Source: Gemmatimonadaceae bacterium
Lineage (GTDB): Bacteria > Gemmatimonadota > Gemmatimonadetes > Gemmatimonadales > Gemmatimonadaceae
NCBI GenBank assembly: GCA_036504815.1
Contig: DASXUN010000021.1
Span: 248,001-312,000 of the forward strand
Direction: 5' to 3'
Length of the DNA: 64,000 bases
Position 1 is the stretch's first letter. Every line of letters begins with the position of its first letter. Made by a program: the position numbers and the translations under genes. The notes below the pieces were generated by a model. It saw only the letters and a list, made by a program, of their open reading frames with translations, did not search any database and had not been told where the DNA came from. This document shows, piece after piece, positions 45,010 through 53,869 of the stretch.

Positions 45010-45633
45010 ATGCCTCACCGCCTTTCGCTTTCCTGCCGCCAGTTCCGGGCTCAGCACGTCGAGTACGTCGACGGATTCCTCGCCGGTGATCTCCTGCACG
45101 CGTGCGAGACGCACCTTGACGAGTGCTCCGTCTGTCGGCGGCAGGACGTAATGGTGCGGCGCTCACTGATCGCCCTGCAGGCACTCCCGGTCATCGAGCC
45201 TTCCGCCGATTTTCACCGGCGGCTGTGTGACCGGCTGGCGAACGATACGATGCATTACGCGCCGGCTGTCCCGCCGCGCGTCCGATGGGGTGTGACGGTC
45301 GCAATCCTCGCGGCCTCGGTGGCCCTGCTCATTGCCGCACCGCCCCAGCCGCGCGGAGCACATCCCTCCGGCGTTACGATCGTACAGGCTCCCGTCCTGC
45401 TTGGGAAATCGTCCCCGCGCGATGCGGCGAGCCGGCAGGTGGCGGTGATCCCGGCAGCGTCCGCCTCAGCCGTTCTGCCTCCGAAATCACGAGCCCCCAA
45501 GAACACGGCATCGGAGAATGCTCGAACGGCCCGGTTTGAGGCGCTGCCGGGACAGGCGCCGCTACGGACGGACGCGTCGCAAACGCGTCCGCAATCCGTG
45601 CGCCTCCAGACGGTCACCTACATCGGCCAATAG
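45010..45633 (+). CDS. anti-sigma factor with zinc-binding (zf-HC2/ZAS) domain
   Basis: A 207-residue protein likely to hold the upstream ECF sigma factor. The N-terminal ZAS motif is seen as CRQFRAQHVEYVDGFLAGDLLHACETHLDECSVCRRQ, with H-x3-C-x2-C in HLDECSVC. One membrane segment follows (WGVTVAILAASVALLIAAP, about 94-112), then a Pro/Ala-rich periplasmic tail of about 95 residues. The ATG at 45010 is preferred over a GTG at 44983 since GAAGG lies just upstream. Confidence 0.85.
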   Translation: MPHRLSLSCRQFRAQHVEYVDGFLAGDLLHACETHLDECSVCRRQDVMVRRSLIALQALPVIEPSADFHRRLCDRLANDTMHYAPAVPPRVRWGVTVAILAASVALLIAAPPQPRGAHPSGVTIVQAPVLLGKSSPRDAASRQVAVIPAASASAVLPPKSRAPKNTASENARTARFEALPGQAPLRTDASQTRPQSVRLQTVTYIGQ

Positions 45634-45673
45634 CGTCGGCGAGAGGGGCGGCGCGGGGGTATAATTCTCCCCG

Positions 45674-46705
45674 ATGCCGGCCGCCACTCCCCGCGCCCTC
45701 AGGACCGCCTTTGACGCCGGGTCATTTGACCCGGTGTACGTGCTGTTTGGCGACGAGGAGTACATCAAGGAAGAAGTCCTGCGCCTGCTGGTCGCGCGTG
45801 CCGTGGACCCGTCGATGCGGGACTTCAATGTCGACGTCCGGCGTGGGCCGGAACTTGACGCGGCCGGCCTGCGAAGCCTCCTCGAACAGCTGCCGATGCT
45901 GGCCGAGCGGCGCGTGGTCATCGTTCGTGAGGCGCAGGCGATCAAGAAGGCGCCACTGGGCGTGCTCGACGGCTATCTGGCGAAGCCCTCGCGCGACATC
46001 GTGCTGGTGCTCGTGCTGTCGACCGGCGAGGAACCGCCGAAGCAGTGGCCCTCGCGCAGCACCACGTGCGAATGCAAGGCACTCAGTGAAGACGGCGTGA
46101 TGAAGTGGATCACGCATTACCTGCACGAGACCCTGCGCGGCAGCATCACCGCCGATGCCGCATCGCTTCTCGTGAGCCACGTGGGCAATGACCTGGCGCA
46201 GCTCTGCGGCGAACTGGACAAGCTGATGAGCTACACCAACGGCGCGGAGATCACGGCCGACGCGGTGCAGGCGGTGGTCGGGGTGCGGCACGGGGAGACG
46301 CTGGCCGACCTGCTGGATTGCGTGGCGACACGCGACGCAAAGGGCGCGCTGGCGATGTTGCCTCGCGTCATGTCGCAACCGAAGACCACGGGTGTCTCCG
46401 TGGTGATCGCGCTGACGGCGCAGACCTTCGCGCTCGCGTGGGGCGCGGCCGCGCGCGCCGGCGGGATGAACCCGGGCACCCTGAGCCGCGCGTACTTCGA
46501 TGTCCTTCGCGAAGGGGGCGCGTTCGTGGGGCGGCCGTGGAGCGAGGCGATCCAGCACTGGATGAAGGCGCTGCCGCATTGGGATGCGGCGCGGTGTGAT
46601 CGGGCGCTGGAGTTGTTGTTGACGACAGACCTGGCGTTGAAGGACACACGGGCGAGCACGGAAGAGCAGGTGCTGGAGACTCTTGTCTTGGCACTCTGCG
46701 TATGA
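45674..46705 (+). CDS. holA: DNA polymerase III delta subunit
   Basis: A 343-residue clamp-loader subunit that opens the beta clamp. PVYVLFGDEEYIKEEVLRLL at the start, LPMLAERRVVIVREAQAIKK, and the C-terminal collar region with CDRALELLLTTDLALKDTRAS are all characteristic. It belongs with the downstream SPOR and mutS genes on the same strand. Its partner beta clamp (dnaN) is 15 kb away. Confidence 0.94.
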   Translation: MPAATPRALRTAFDAGSFDPVYVLFGDEEYIKEEVLRLLVARAVDPSMRDFNVDVRRGPELDAAGLRSLLEQLPMLAERRVVIVREAQAIKKAPLGVLDGYLAKPSRDIVLVLVLSTGEEPPKQWPSRSTTCECKALSEDGVMKWITHYLHETLRGSITADAASLLVSHVGNDLAQLCGELDKLMSYTNGAEITADAVQAVVGVRHGETLADLLDCVATRDAKGALAMLPRVMSQPKTTGVSVVIALTAQTFALAWGAAARAGGMNPGTLSRAYFDVLREGGAFVGRPWSEAIQHWMKALPHWDAARCDRALELLLTTDLALKDTRASTEEQVLETLVLALCV

Positions 46706-46714
46706 GACAGAGAA

Positions 46715-46754
46715 ACAACAGAGAGACAACAGACAGACAACAGAGAGACAACAG
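46715..46754 (+). repeat. tandem 11-bp repeat ACAACAGASAG
   Basis: About 3.6 units of an 11-bp, C-poor tandem repeat lie between the holA stop and the signal peptide start of the next gene. GC content there is far below the surroundings. Confidence 0.9.
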
Positions 46755-46767
46755 TTACTACCACCTC

Positions 46768-47643
46768 ATGAGAGTCTTGCGAGCAGTTCTGCTTCTTTTC
46801 TGCTGTGCCTCATCAGTTCTGGCGCAGGGGGAGGGGGACGTTTTTGCGCGGGCGCGGCGGCTGGTGAACGACGGCGACGGGAAGGCGGGGCGGGCGCTGG
46901 TGGATTCGGCGCTGGCGGCGGCGCCGACGGGATCGCCGGCGTACGTTGAGGCCCTCTATTGGCGCGGCGTGCTGGCCGAGGAAGGGGACGCGGCGCGCAC
47001 CGACCTGCTGCGCGTGGCGATCGAATTTCCGCTGTCGCCGCGAGCGAGCGAGGCGCTGCTGCGGCTGGCCCAGCTGGAATTCACGCGGGGTGACCGCATG
47101 ACCGCCTTGCGTCACCTCGACCGCCTGGCGCGCGAACATCCGACGGCGCCCTCCCGTGCCGCCGGGCGCTACTGGGCGGGGCGCGTGCTGCTCGAGGACG
47201 GCAAGCCGGCCGACGCCTGCGCAGCGCTGCGAGAAGGCAAGCGCCTGGCGGCGTCCTCCGACATCGAGTTGATCAACCAGATCGACTACTACGCGCGTCC
47301 GTGCGACGCGATCGAAGCCGACGCCAAGGCGCGAGCCGACTCGACCGCCGCCGACTCGACGCGCGCGACCACCGACACCAAGCGCGCGACCGCGGACGCC
47401 AAGCGCTCGACGGGCACGAAAGGCAAATGGTCCGTGCAGCTGGCGGCGTACGGCAGCAAGAGTGAGGCGCAGGCCCTGGTGAAGCGACTGAAGGCGCGCG
47501 GCGTGGATGCGCGCGTGACGCCGACCAAGCCGTGGCGCGTACGGGTTGGACACTACAAGTCACGCGCCGACGCGGCGGAAGCGGCGCGTGAGTTCAGCAC
47601 CAGGAAATCGAAGGCGATTGTCGTCGAGGCGGAGGGGAGGTGA
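46768..47643 (+). CDS. secreted TPR-like protein with C-terminal SPOR domain
   Basis: A 291-residue protein. A signal peptide (MRVLRAVLLLFCCASSVLAQ) is followed by TPR-like helical repeats (ALYWRGVLAEEGDAARTDLLRVAIEFPLSPRASEALLRLAQ and RAAGRYWAGRVLLEDGKPADACAALREG), an Asp/Thr/Lys/Arg-rich linker, and a SPOR domain (WSVQLAAYGSKSEAQALVKRLKARG) that binds peptidoglycan stripped of stem peptides at division sites. An ATG at 46702 overlaps the holA stop, but it would put an Arg/Gln-rich repeat-encoded leader before the signal peptide; I choose 46768. The end overlaps mutS. Confidence 0.87.
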   Translation: MRVLRAVLLLFCCASSVLAQGEGDVFARARRLVNDGDGKAGRALVDSALAAAPTGSPAYVEALYWRGVLAEEGDAARTDLLRVAIEFPLSPRASEALLRLAQLEFTRGDRMTALRHLDRLAREHPTAPSRAAGRYWAGRVLLEDGKPADACAALREGKRLAASSDIELINQIDYYARPCDAIEADAKARADSTAADSTRATTDTKRATADAKRSTGTKGKWSVQLAAYGSKSEAQALVKRLKARGVDARVTPTKPWRVRVGHYKSRADAAEAAREFSTRKSKAIVVEAEGR

Positions 47644-50315
47644 GCCGAGACCAGGCCACGCCGCTGATGCAGCAGTACCGGGAGATCAAGGCGCGGCACC
47701 AGCACGCGATCCTGTTCTTCCGGATGGGCGATTTCTTCGAGACGTTCTACGAAGACGCCGAAACGGCATCGCGGGTCCTGGGACTCACGCTGACCAGCCG
47801 CAACAACGGCGGCGCGGCCGAAGTGCCGCTGGCCGGCGTGCCGGCGAAGGCCGTGAACGAGTATGTGCGCCGCCTGGTGCAGCAAGGGTATCGCGTGGCG
47901 ATCTGCGAGCAGGTGGAGGATCCCAAGCTCGCCAAGGGGATCGTGAAACGTGAAGTGATCGAGACGATCACGCCCGGCGCCGCGTTCAGCGACGACCTGC
48001 TGGACGGGGCGCGCAACAACTTCCTGTGCGCCGTGCGCGTGGAAGGGGAGCGCCTCGGCATGGCGGCCGCCGATCTCTCGACGGGCGAGTTCGTGCTGAT
48101 GGTTGGCGCGCGCGGCGACGCGGGCGCAATGCTGGGCCGGCTGACGCCGCGCGAGGTGCTGGTGGTGGCGGGCGATCGCGCATCGCAGGACGCGCTGCAT
48201 GGCCTCGACGTGTTGCTGACGGAACGCGACGCGTGGGAGTTCGACGCCGACATGGCGAGCGACGCGCTGGCGCAGCACTTCCGGGTGCAGTCGCTCGAAG
48301 GGCTTGGCGTGGGGGCGAACGACCGGGTGGCGGTGGGGGCAGCAGGCGCCCTGCTGCGCTACCTGCGTGAATTGCAGCCCGGCGGCGTGCCGCATCTCGC
48401 GCGCCCGGTGATCGAGCGTCCCGGCGGGACGATGCCGCTGGACGACATGACGCGGCGCAATCTCGAGCTCGTGGAGTCGCTGCGCGGTGGCGACAGCAGC
48501 GGCACGCTGCTGAGTGTGCTCGACCGGACGCAGACGCCAATGGGCGCGCGTGCGCTGCGCCAGTGGATCCTGGCGCCGCTCACCGAGCGCGTAGCGATTG
48601 ACGCCCGCCTCGACGCGGTCGGTGCATTCGTACAGGACGCATCAGCGCGCGCAGCGGTGCGCGAGGCGCTGGACGGCGTGCGCGACGTGGAACGGCTCTC
48701 GGGCAAGACCGCCGCAGGGCGCGCCACGCCGCGCGACCTGCGCGCGTTGGGGGATTCGCTGGCGCGACTCCCCTCGGTGCACACGGCGCTGCAGCGCGTG
48801 CCGGCGGTGGGGCTGCTGCAATCACTGCGCGATGAGTGGGATGACGCCGTGCCCATCATGACGGCGATTGCATCGACGCTGGTTGCCCGCCCGCCGCTTT
48901 CGATTGGCGACGGGGAGACGATCGCCCCCGGCGTGGACGCCGCGCTCGACGAGTTGCGGACCATCATGGCCGGCGGCAAGGACGCCATCGCGGAATTGCA
49001 GGCGCAGGAGCGGGCGCGGACGGGCATTGGCTCGCTCAAGGTCGGGTATAACCGCGTCTTCGGGTATTACATCGAAATCACGAACGCCAACAAGGACCTG
49101 GTGCCGGCGGACTATCAGCGCCGGCAGACGCTGACCGGCGCCGAGCGGTATGTCACGCCGGCGCTGAAGGAATTTGAGGAGAAGGTGCTGCATGCGACCG
49201 AACGCAGCGAACAACTCGAACGACAGCTCTTTGAGGCGCTGCGGAGCCAGGTGGCAGCCGAGATCGGGCGACTGCAGGTGATTGCCGCATCACTCGCCCG
49301 CCTTGACGTGCTGACCACGCTGGCCGACGTGGCGGCGCGCGAGGGGTACGTGCGTCCCGACGTGAGCGACGAATTCGCCCTCGAGATCACCGCGGGGCGC
49401 CATCCTGTCGTGGAGCGGATGATAGCGCGTGACCAGTTCATTCCGAACGACGTGTCGTTGATGGCCGACGCCCGGATGATCATCCTGACCGGCCCGAACA
49501 TGGCCGGCAAGAGCACCATCCTGCGGCAGATCGGGTTGATCGCGCTCATGGCGCAGATGGGGTGCTGGGTGCCCGCGACGCGGGCGCGGGTGGGGATTGC
49601 GGACCGCGTCTTCACGCGCGTGGGGGCGAGCGACAACCTGGTGCGCGGGCAGTCGACGTTCATGGTGGAGATGTCGGAGACCAGCGCGATCCTGCATACC
49701 GCGACGGCGCGCAGCCTGGTGCTGCTGGACGAGATCGGCCGTGGCACGTCGACGTGGGACGGCGTGAGCATTGCGTGGGCGGTAAGCGAGCACCTGCACG
49801 ACCGCGTGGGGTGCAAGACGGTCTTCGCGACGCATTACCACGAACTGACCCAACTGGCCGATGAATTAGTAGCAGTTCGCAACTATAACGTCGCGGTGCG
49901 CGAGGCGGGCGACGAGGTGCTCTTCCTGCACCGGCTGCAGCCGGGCGGCGCGGATCGGTCGTACGGCATCGAGGTGGGGCGGCTGGCGGGGCTGCCGGCG
50001 CCGGTCATCGCGCGGGCGCGGGCATTGTTGCGGCTGCTCGAGGGGGAGGATCTGGCGGGGGCGTTGACGGCGAATACGACAGAAAACGACGGAGTACGAC
50101 AGAAGACGGCAGGGGGGCGGGGGACGGGGGGAGGGGCGGACAAAGCGGCGGCGCAGCTGGGGCTCTTCGCTGCGGAACCGCATCCGCTGCTACGGCAGCT
50201 GGCGACCATGGACGTGAACCAGATGACGCCGCTGGATGCGTTGGCGCGGTTGGCTACCATCATTGCGGATGCGAAGCGCGCCGTCGATGCCCGGTCGTCT
50301 TCGGAGCGCGCATGA
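47640..50315 (+). CDS. mutS: DNA mismatch repair protein MutS
   Basis: An 891-residue mismatch sensor. The N-terminal FFRMGDFFETFYEDA holds the Phe-x-Glu that wedges into mismatches. Walker A is GPNMAGKST, and EMSETSAILHTATARSLVLLDEIGRGTSTWDG spans the signature and Walker B. GVSIAWAVSEHLH follows. After about residue 810 a Gly/Thr-rich linker encoded by short repeats precedes a helical C-terminal tail (MTPLDALARLATII), the tetramer domain. The GTG start overlaps the SPOR gene stop. Codons at 49866 (TTA GTA GCA GTT) form a rare-codon patch. Confidence 0.97.
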   Translation: MSRDQATPLMQQYREIKARHQHAILFFRMGDFFETFYEDAETASRVLGLTLTSRNNGGAAEVPLAGVPAKAVNEYVRRLVQQGYRVAICEQVEDPKLAKGIVKREVIETITPGAAFSDDLLDGARNNFLCAVRVEGERLGMAAADLSTGEFVLMVGARGDAGAMLGRLTPREVLVVAGDRASQDALHGLDVLLTERDAWEFDADMASDALAQHFRVQSLEGLGVGANDRVAVGAAGALLRYLRELQPGGVPHLARPVIERPGGTMPLDDMTRRNLELVESLRGGDSSGTLLSVLDRTQTPMGARALRQWILAPLTERVAIDARLDAVGAFVQDASARAAVREALDGVRDVERLSGKTAAGRATPRDLRALGDSLARLPSVHTALQRVPAVGLLQSLRDEWDDAVPIMTAIASTLVARPPLSIGDGETIAPGVDAALDELRTIMAGGKDAIAELQAQERARTGIGSLKVGYNRVFGYYIEITNANKDLVPADYQRRQTLTGAERYVTPALKEFEEKVLHATERSEQLERQLFEALRSQVAAEIGRLQVIAASLARLDVLTTLADVAAREGYVRPDVSDEFALEITAGRHPVVERMIARDQFIPNDVSLMADARMIILTGPNMAGKSTILRQIGLIALMAQMGCWVPATRARVGIADRVFTRVGASDNLVRGQSTFMVEMSETSAILHTATARSLVLLDEIGRGTSTWDGVSIAWAVSEHLHDRVGCKTVFATHYHELTQLADELVAVRNYNVAVREAGDEVLFLHRLQPGGADRSYGIEVGRLAGLPAPVIARARALLRLLEGEDLAGALTANTTENDGVRQKTAGGRGTGGGADKAAAQLGLFAAEPHPLLRQLATMDVNQMTPLDALARLATIIADAKRAVDARSSSERA
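50075..50114 (+). repeat. imperfect 20-bp direct repeat in mutS linker
   Basis: Two adjacent units beginning TACGACAGAA (50075 and 50095) in the part of mutS that encodes the low-complexity linker before the C-terminal domain. Confidence 0.75.
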
Positions 50316-50710
50316 AGCGTCTTGGGTGGGCGGCCACAACGATGCTCGCGGCGGCGTGCATTGATCAGTCCGGCGCGCAGCGCGCCATCGACGCGATGCT
50401 GCCGAGCGGCACTCGGCCGGAGGTGATGCCCCGCCTGCTCAACGACCCCGCGCCGTTTGTCTATCCCAGAGCCCAGTACGATGCGCGGGTAGATGGCGAC
50501 GTCCTGCTTCGCCTGTGGATTGACACAAGCGGCACGCCGGTGGCTGACTCGACAGCGGTGCAGGAGCACGCCATCCACGTCGCCTTTGACAGCGCCGCGC
50601 TGGCGGGGGCGCCCCAGTTGCGTTTCTCACCGGCGATGCAAACGGGTCGGCCGGTGGAGGTGTCCGTGCTCCTCCCAGTACGGTTTCGGAGACCGGAGCA
50701 AGCCAGATGA
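50312..50710 (+). CDS. TonB C-terminal-domain-like lipoprotein
   Basis: A 132-residue lipoprotein (lipobox MLAAAC near 11-16). The rest fits a TonB/TolA C-terminal fold: YDARVDGDVLLRLWIDTSGTPVADSTAV, then HVAFDSAALAGAPQLRFSPAMQTGRPVEVSVLLPVRF. There is no membrane-spanning TonB head or proline arm, so it is not a full energy transducer. ATG overlaps the mutS stop (ATGA). Confidence 0.8.
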   Translation: MKRLGWAATTMLAAACIDQSGAQRAIDAMLPSGTRPEVMPRLLNDPAPFVYPRAQYDARVDGDVLLRLWIDTSGTPVADSTAVQEHAIHVAFDSAALAGAPQLRFSPAMQTGRPVEVSVLLPVRFRRPEQAR

Positions 50711-50778
50711 ATGCAGAGTCGACAGATTTGAACCAGTCTTCCGCGGGCTCGCGTGAGCCCATACCCCGAGCCTGACAG

Positions 50779-52176
50779 ATGACCGCACACGAACGCCATC
50801 GCGCCCCGTACGAGAATGTCCTCGAGACCATCGGGTGGACGCCGCTGATCCGCCTGTCGCGGGTGACGAAGGGGATCGTCACCCCGGTCTACGCCAAGGC
50901 GGAGTTCTTCAATCCGGGCGGGTCGGTGAAGGACCGCATCGGCCTGCCGATCATCGAGGCGGCGGAGAAATCCGGCGCACTCCAGCCGGGCGGCACGATC
51001 GTCGAGGGGACGAGCGGCAACACCGGCGTGGGGATCGCGATCGCGGCCGCGCTCAAGGGCTACAAGTGCATCTTCACGATGCCCGACAAGATGTCGCAGG
51101 AGAAAGTGCGCCTGCTCAAGGCCTTCGGCGCCGAGGTGATCATCACACCGACGGCGGTGCCGCCGGATCATCCCGACAACTACGTGATCATGGCGAAGCG
51201 CATCGCGAAGGAAACGCCCAATGCGATCCTCGCCAACCAGTTCTACAACGAAGCCAACCCCGACGCGCATTTCGCGACCACGGGACCTGAGCTGTGGGAA
51301 CAGACGAACGGGCGCATCACGCACTTCGTGGGCGCGGCAGGGACGGGCGGCACGCTGACGGGGACGGGGCGTTACCTGAAATCGAAGAACCCGAAGGTGC
51401 AGATCATTGGCGGCGACCCGCAGGGGTCGATCCTGGCCGAGGTCTGGCGCAGCCAGGGCGCGACGACGCCGGAAGGTGCGCCATACAAGGTCGAGGGGAT
51501 CGGACAGGACAAGGTGCCGGGAACGCTCGACATGCGCGTGATTGACGAGTACCAGACGGTCAGCGATCGCGATGCGTTCGCGATGGCCCGGCGGCTCACA
51601 CGCGAGGAAGGGCTCTTCGTCGGCGGATCGGCGGGGCTCATCACGCACGCCGCGCTCAACGTGGCGCGCCGCGTCAACGATCCCAACGCCCTGGTAGTGA
51701 CGTTCCTCTGCGACACCGGGGAGCGCTACCTGTCGAAGCTCTACAACGACGAGTGGATGCGCGAGAACCAGCTGCTTGACAGCGAGAAAGCGGCCATTGG
51801 ACAACTCCTCGGCGCCAAGACGGGCGACACGCCCTCGGTGGTGAGCATCGCCCCCGGGGCCACGGTGCGACAGGCGCTTCGCCTGATGAGCCAGCATGAC
51901 GTGTCGCAACTTCCGGTGCTGGACGGGGTCAATTGCATCGGCTCCGTGAGCGAGAGCGTGCTGGCTTCGCGCGGGCTCGAGGATTCGAAGGTGCTCGACC
52001 GGAGCGTGGGCGACGTGATGGACGCCCCGTTCCCGGTGGTGGAGGACGGCCAGCCCGTGGATCAGGTGGTCAAGCTGGTGACGAAGAACAATCCGGCGGT
52101 GCTGGTGCGACGCAATGGCACGATGGCCGGCATCCTGACGCGGTCGGACCTGCTGCATTTCCTCATGGCACGGTGA
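50779..52176 (+). CDS. cystathionine beta-synthase with tandem CBS domains
   Basis: A 465-residue PLP enzyme of transsulfuration, condensing serine and homocysteine. PLP lysine is in NPGGSVKDRIG (Lys near 46), with the phosphate loop GTGGTLTGTGRYL and TSGNTGVG. The C-terminal 130 residues carry two CBS domains (GATVRQALRLMSQHDVSQLPVLDG and VVEDGQPVDQVVKLVTKNNPAVLVR), likely an adenosine-nucleotide or SAM sensor. An O-acetylserine/homoserine substrate cannot be excluded. ddl follows 4 bp later. Confidence 0.9.
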   Translation: MTAHERHRAPYENVLETIGWTPLIRLSRVTKGIVTPVYAKAEFFNPGGSVKDRIGLPIIEAAEKSGALQPGGTIVEGTSGNTGVGIAIAAALKGYKCIFTMPDKMSQEKVRLLKAFGAEVIITPTAVPPDHPDNYVIMAKRIAKETPNAILANQFYNEANPDAHFATTGPELWEQTNGRITHFVGAAGTGGTLTGTGRYLKSKNPKVQIIGGDPQGSILAEVWRSQGATTPEGAPYKVEGIGQDKVPGTLDMRVIDEYQTVSDRDAFAMARRLTREEGLFVGGSAGLITHAALNVARRVNDPNALVVTFLCDTGERYLSKLYNDEWMRENQLLDSEKAAIGQLLGAKTGDTPSVVSIAPGATVRQALRLMSQHDVSQLPVLDGVNCIGSVSESVLASRGLEDSKVLDRSVGDVMDAPFPVVEDGQPVDQVVKLVTKNNPAVLVRRNGTMAGILTRSDLLHFLMAR

Positions 52177-52180
52177 TGGC

Positions 52181-53200
52181 ATGAAGATCACGGTGATGAT
52201 GGGCGGAACCTCCGCCGAGCGCGATGTGTCGCTCGCATCGGGGGTGCGGATCGTGGAGGCGCTGCGCCGCGGCGGGCACACGGTGACACCCATCGATCCA
52301 GCGGTTGGCATGCTGAGCGAACGGGAATTCGCGGAACTGGCGCAGGGCGCGATGAAGCGCGAGCCGCCGTCGCTGGAGCAGTTGAAGCATTTCGAGAGCG
52401 CCGAACTCAGTCCGGTGCTGGGATCGCTGCCGGCGGTGCGCGGGGCGGACGTGGTGTTCCTCGCCCTGCACGGCGGCCACGGCGAGGATGGCACCGTCCA
52501 GGCGATGCTCGACGCCGCGCACGTGTGCTACACCGGGAGTGGCCACCTGGCGAGCGCGCTCGCGATGGACAAGGACCTGTCAAAAACGCTGTTCCGCAGT
52601 GCGGGAGTCACCACCGCCGATTGGCTGATGGCGCCTGCGACCGCCGAACGCGTCGCGGCACACCTGGGGTGGCCGGTGATCGTCAAGCCGTCGAAGCAGG
52701 GATCAACCGTCGGGCTGACGAAGGTGACCTCCCCCGAAACGCTGGACGCCGCGGTGCGCGAGGCGTTCCTGTATGACGACGAAGTGATGATCGAGCGGTT
52801 CATCCCGGGGCGCGAACTGACCGTGGGGATCCTGGGTGACACGTCGCTTCCCGTCGGCGAGATCATTCCGAAGCACGAGTTGTACGACTACGAATGCAAG
52901 TACACGGCCGGCATGGCCCGCGAGGAGTTTCCGGCCAAGCTGACCAAGTCGCAGGTGGCGGCGGTGCAGGCGCAGGCGCGGCGGGCATTCCGGGCGCTCA
53001 AGCTGCACGGCTACGCCCGCATTGACTTCCGGATGACGGAAGACGGTACTTTCTACTGCCTGGAAGCGAACACGCTCCCGGGGATGACCGAGCTGAGCCT
53101 CATTCCACAGGCGGCAGCGGCCGCCGGGGTCTCCTTCGACGAGTTGTGCGAGCGCATCGTGCAGTTGGCACTGCACGCCAAGGGAGGAACGTCGGTATGA
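52181..53200 (+). CDS. ddl: D-alanine--D-alanine ligase
   Basis: A 339-residue ATP-grasp enzyme making the D-Ala-D-Ala dipeptide of peptidoglycan. MGGTSAERDVSLASG at the start, VFLALHGGHGEDGTVQ, YTGSGHLASALAMDKDLSKTLF, the ATP-binding VIVKPSKQGSTVGLTKV and the metal-binding CLEANTLPGMTELSLIPQAA are typical of Ddl. Length is normal. The stop overlaps the next gene (ATGA). Confidence 0.96.
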   Translation: MKITVMMGGTSAERDVSLASGVRIVEALRRGGHTVTPIDPAVGMLSEREFAELAQGAMKREPPSLEQLKHFESAELSPVLGSLPAVRGADVVFLALHGGHGEDGTVQAMLDAAHVCYTGSGHLASALAMDKDLSKTLFRSAGVTTADWLMAPATAERVAAHLGWPVIVKPSKQGSTVGLTKVTSPETLDAAVREAFLYDDEVMIERFIPGRELTVGILGDTSLPVGEIIPKHELYDYECKYTAGMAREEFPAKLTKSQVAAVQAQARRAFRALKLHGYARIDFRMTEDGTFYCLEANTLPGMTELSLIPQAAAAAGVSFDELCERIVQLALHAKGGTSV

Positions 53201-53856
53201 CGACACCGCGATTGCCGGCCGCCGCCCTGGCGGGCGTTCCAGCCGGCGTGCAGGCGCAAGGCATCTGGTCGGGCCGCCGCCAACTCTTCGTGCGCTTTGC
53301 GGGCGAGGCGGAGACGGCCACGATGTACACGTCGGCGGCGCTCCTGAAGGAGATTGACCGTCAACTGGCACGGACGAAGATCCACGCGATCGCCGTCGGC
53401 GGACGTGATCCCCTGGGAAATCTCGAGTTCCTGATGGCGGCCTTCGGCAATCACCCCATGCCGGTGCCGCTGATGCTCGACAGCGATGGCCAGCGTCCCG
53501 AGGCGTTGGCCATGCTGGCGCCCAGCCTGGCGATGACGCAGGTCACGGTGGAATTCGTCGGGCCGGAAGCCGGGCGATCCAGCGCCATCGAGACGCTGGC
53601 CGCGGCAGCGGGCGCCGGATGCGCCCACGCCCTGGTGCTGTGCCCCCGTGACGACACCAGCGATTCACAGATCCTGCGCCTGATCGAACAGGCGCACGCC
53701 ACGAGCCTGGAGACGCAGGTGGTGATCCACCCATTCCTCACCGGGGAACCACCAGTCCTGGATCGCCGTTGGTCTACGTTGTTGGAGCACGCCGTTGCGT
53801 TGCACGCCGATACGCGCCTGACCCTGCGGCTCCCTGCCCCCACCGGCCTGCGCTGA
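53197..53856 (+). CDS. radical-SAM-like (QueE/PflA-type) protein lacking cluster cysteines
   Basis: A 219-residue protein. QGIWSGRRQLFVRFAGE (21-37) matches the QueE/PflA-type start, where the pattern is GEGPxxGxxxxFVRxxGC followed by x3-C-x2-C. Here the three cysteine positions hold Glu37, Ala41 and Tyr44, at exactly that spacing. AVGGRDPLGNLEFL stands where these enzymes have TGGEPLLQ, and PLMLDSDGQRPEAL follows as in the family. It cannot bind the usual 4Fe-4S cluster. The gene overlaps ddl and lies 0.9 kb before queF. Family membership is by eye and function unknown. Confidence 0.6.
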   Translation: MTTPRLPAAALAGVPAGVQAQGIWSGRRQLFVRFAGEAETATMYTSAALLKEIDRQLARTKIHAIAVGGRDPLGNLEFLMAAFGNHPMPVPLMLDSDGQRPEALAMLAPSLAMTQVTVEFVGPEAGRSSAIETLAAAAGAGCAHALVLCPRDDTSDSQILRLIEQAHATSLETQVVIHPFLTGEPPVLDRRWSTLLEHAVALHADTRLTLRLPAPTGLR

Positions 53857-53869
53857 CGATATTTCGAAC

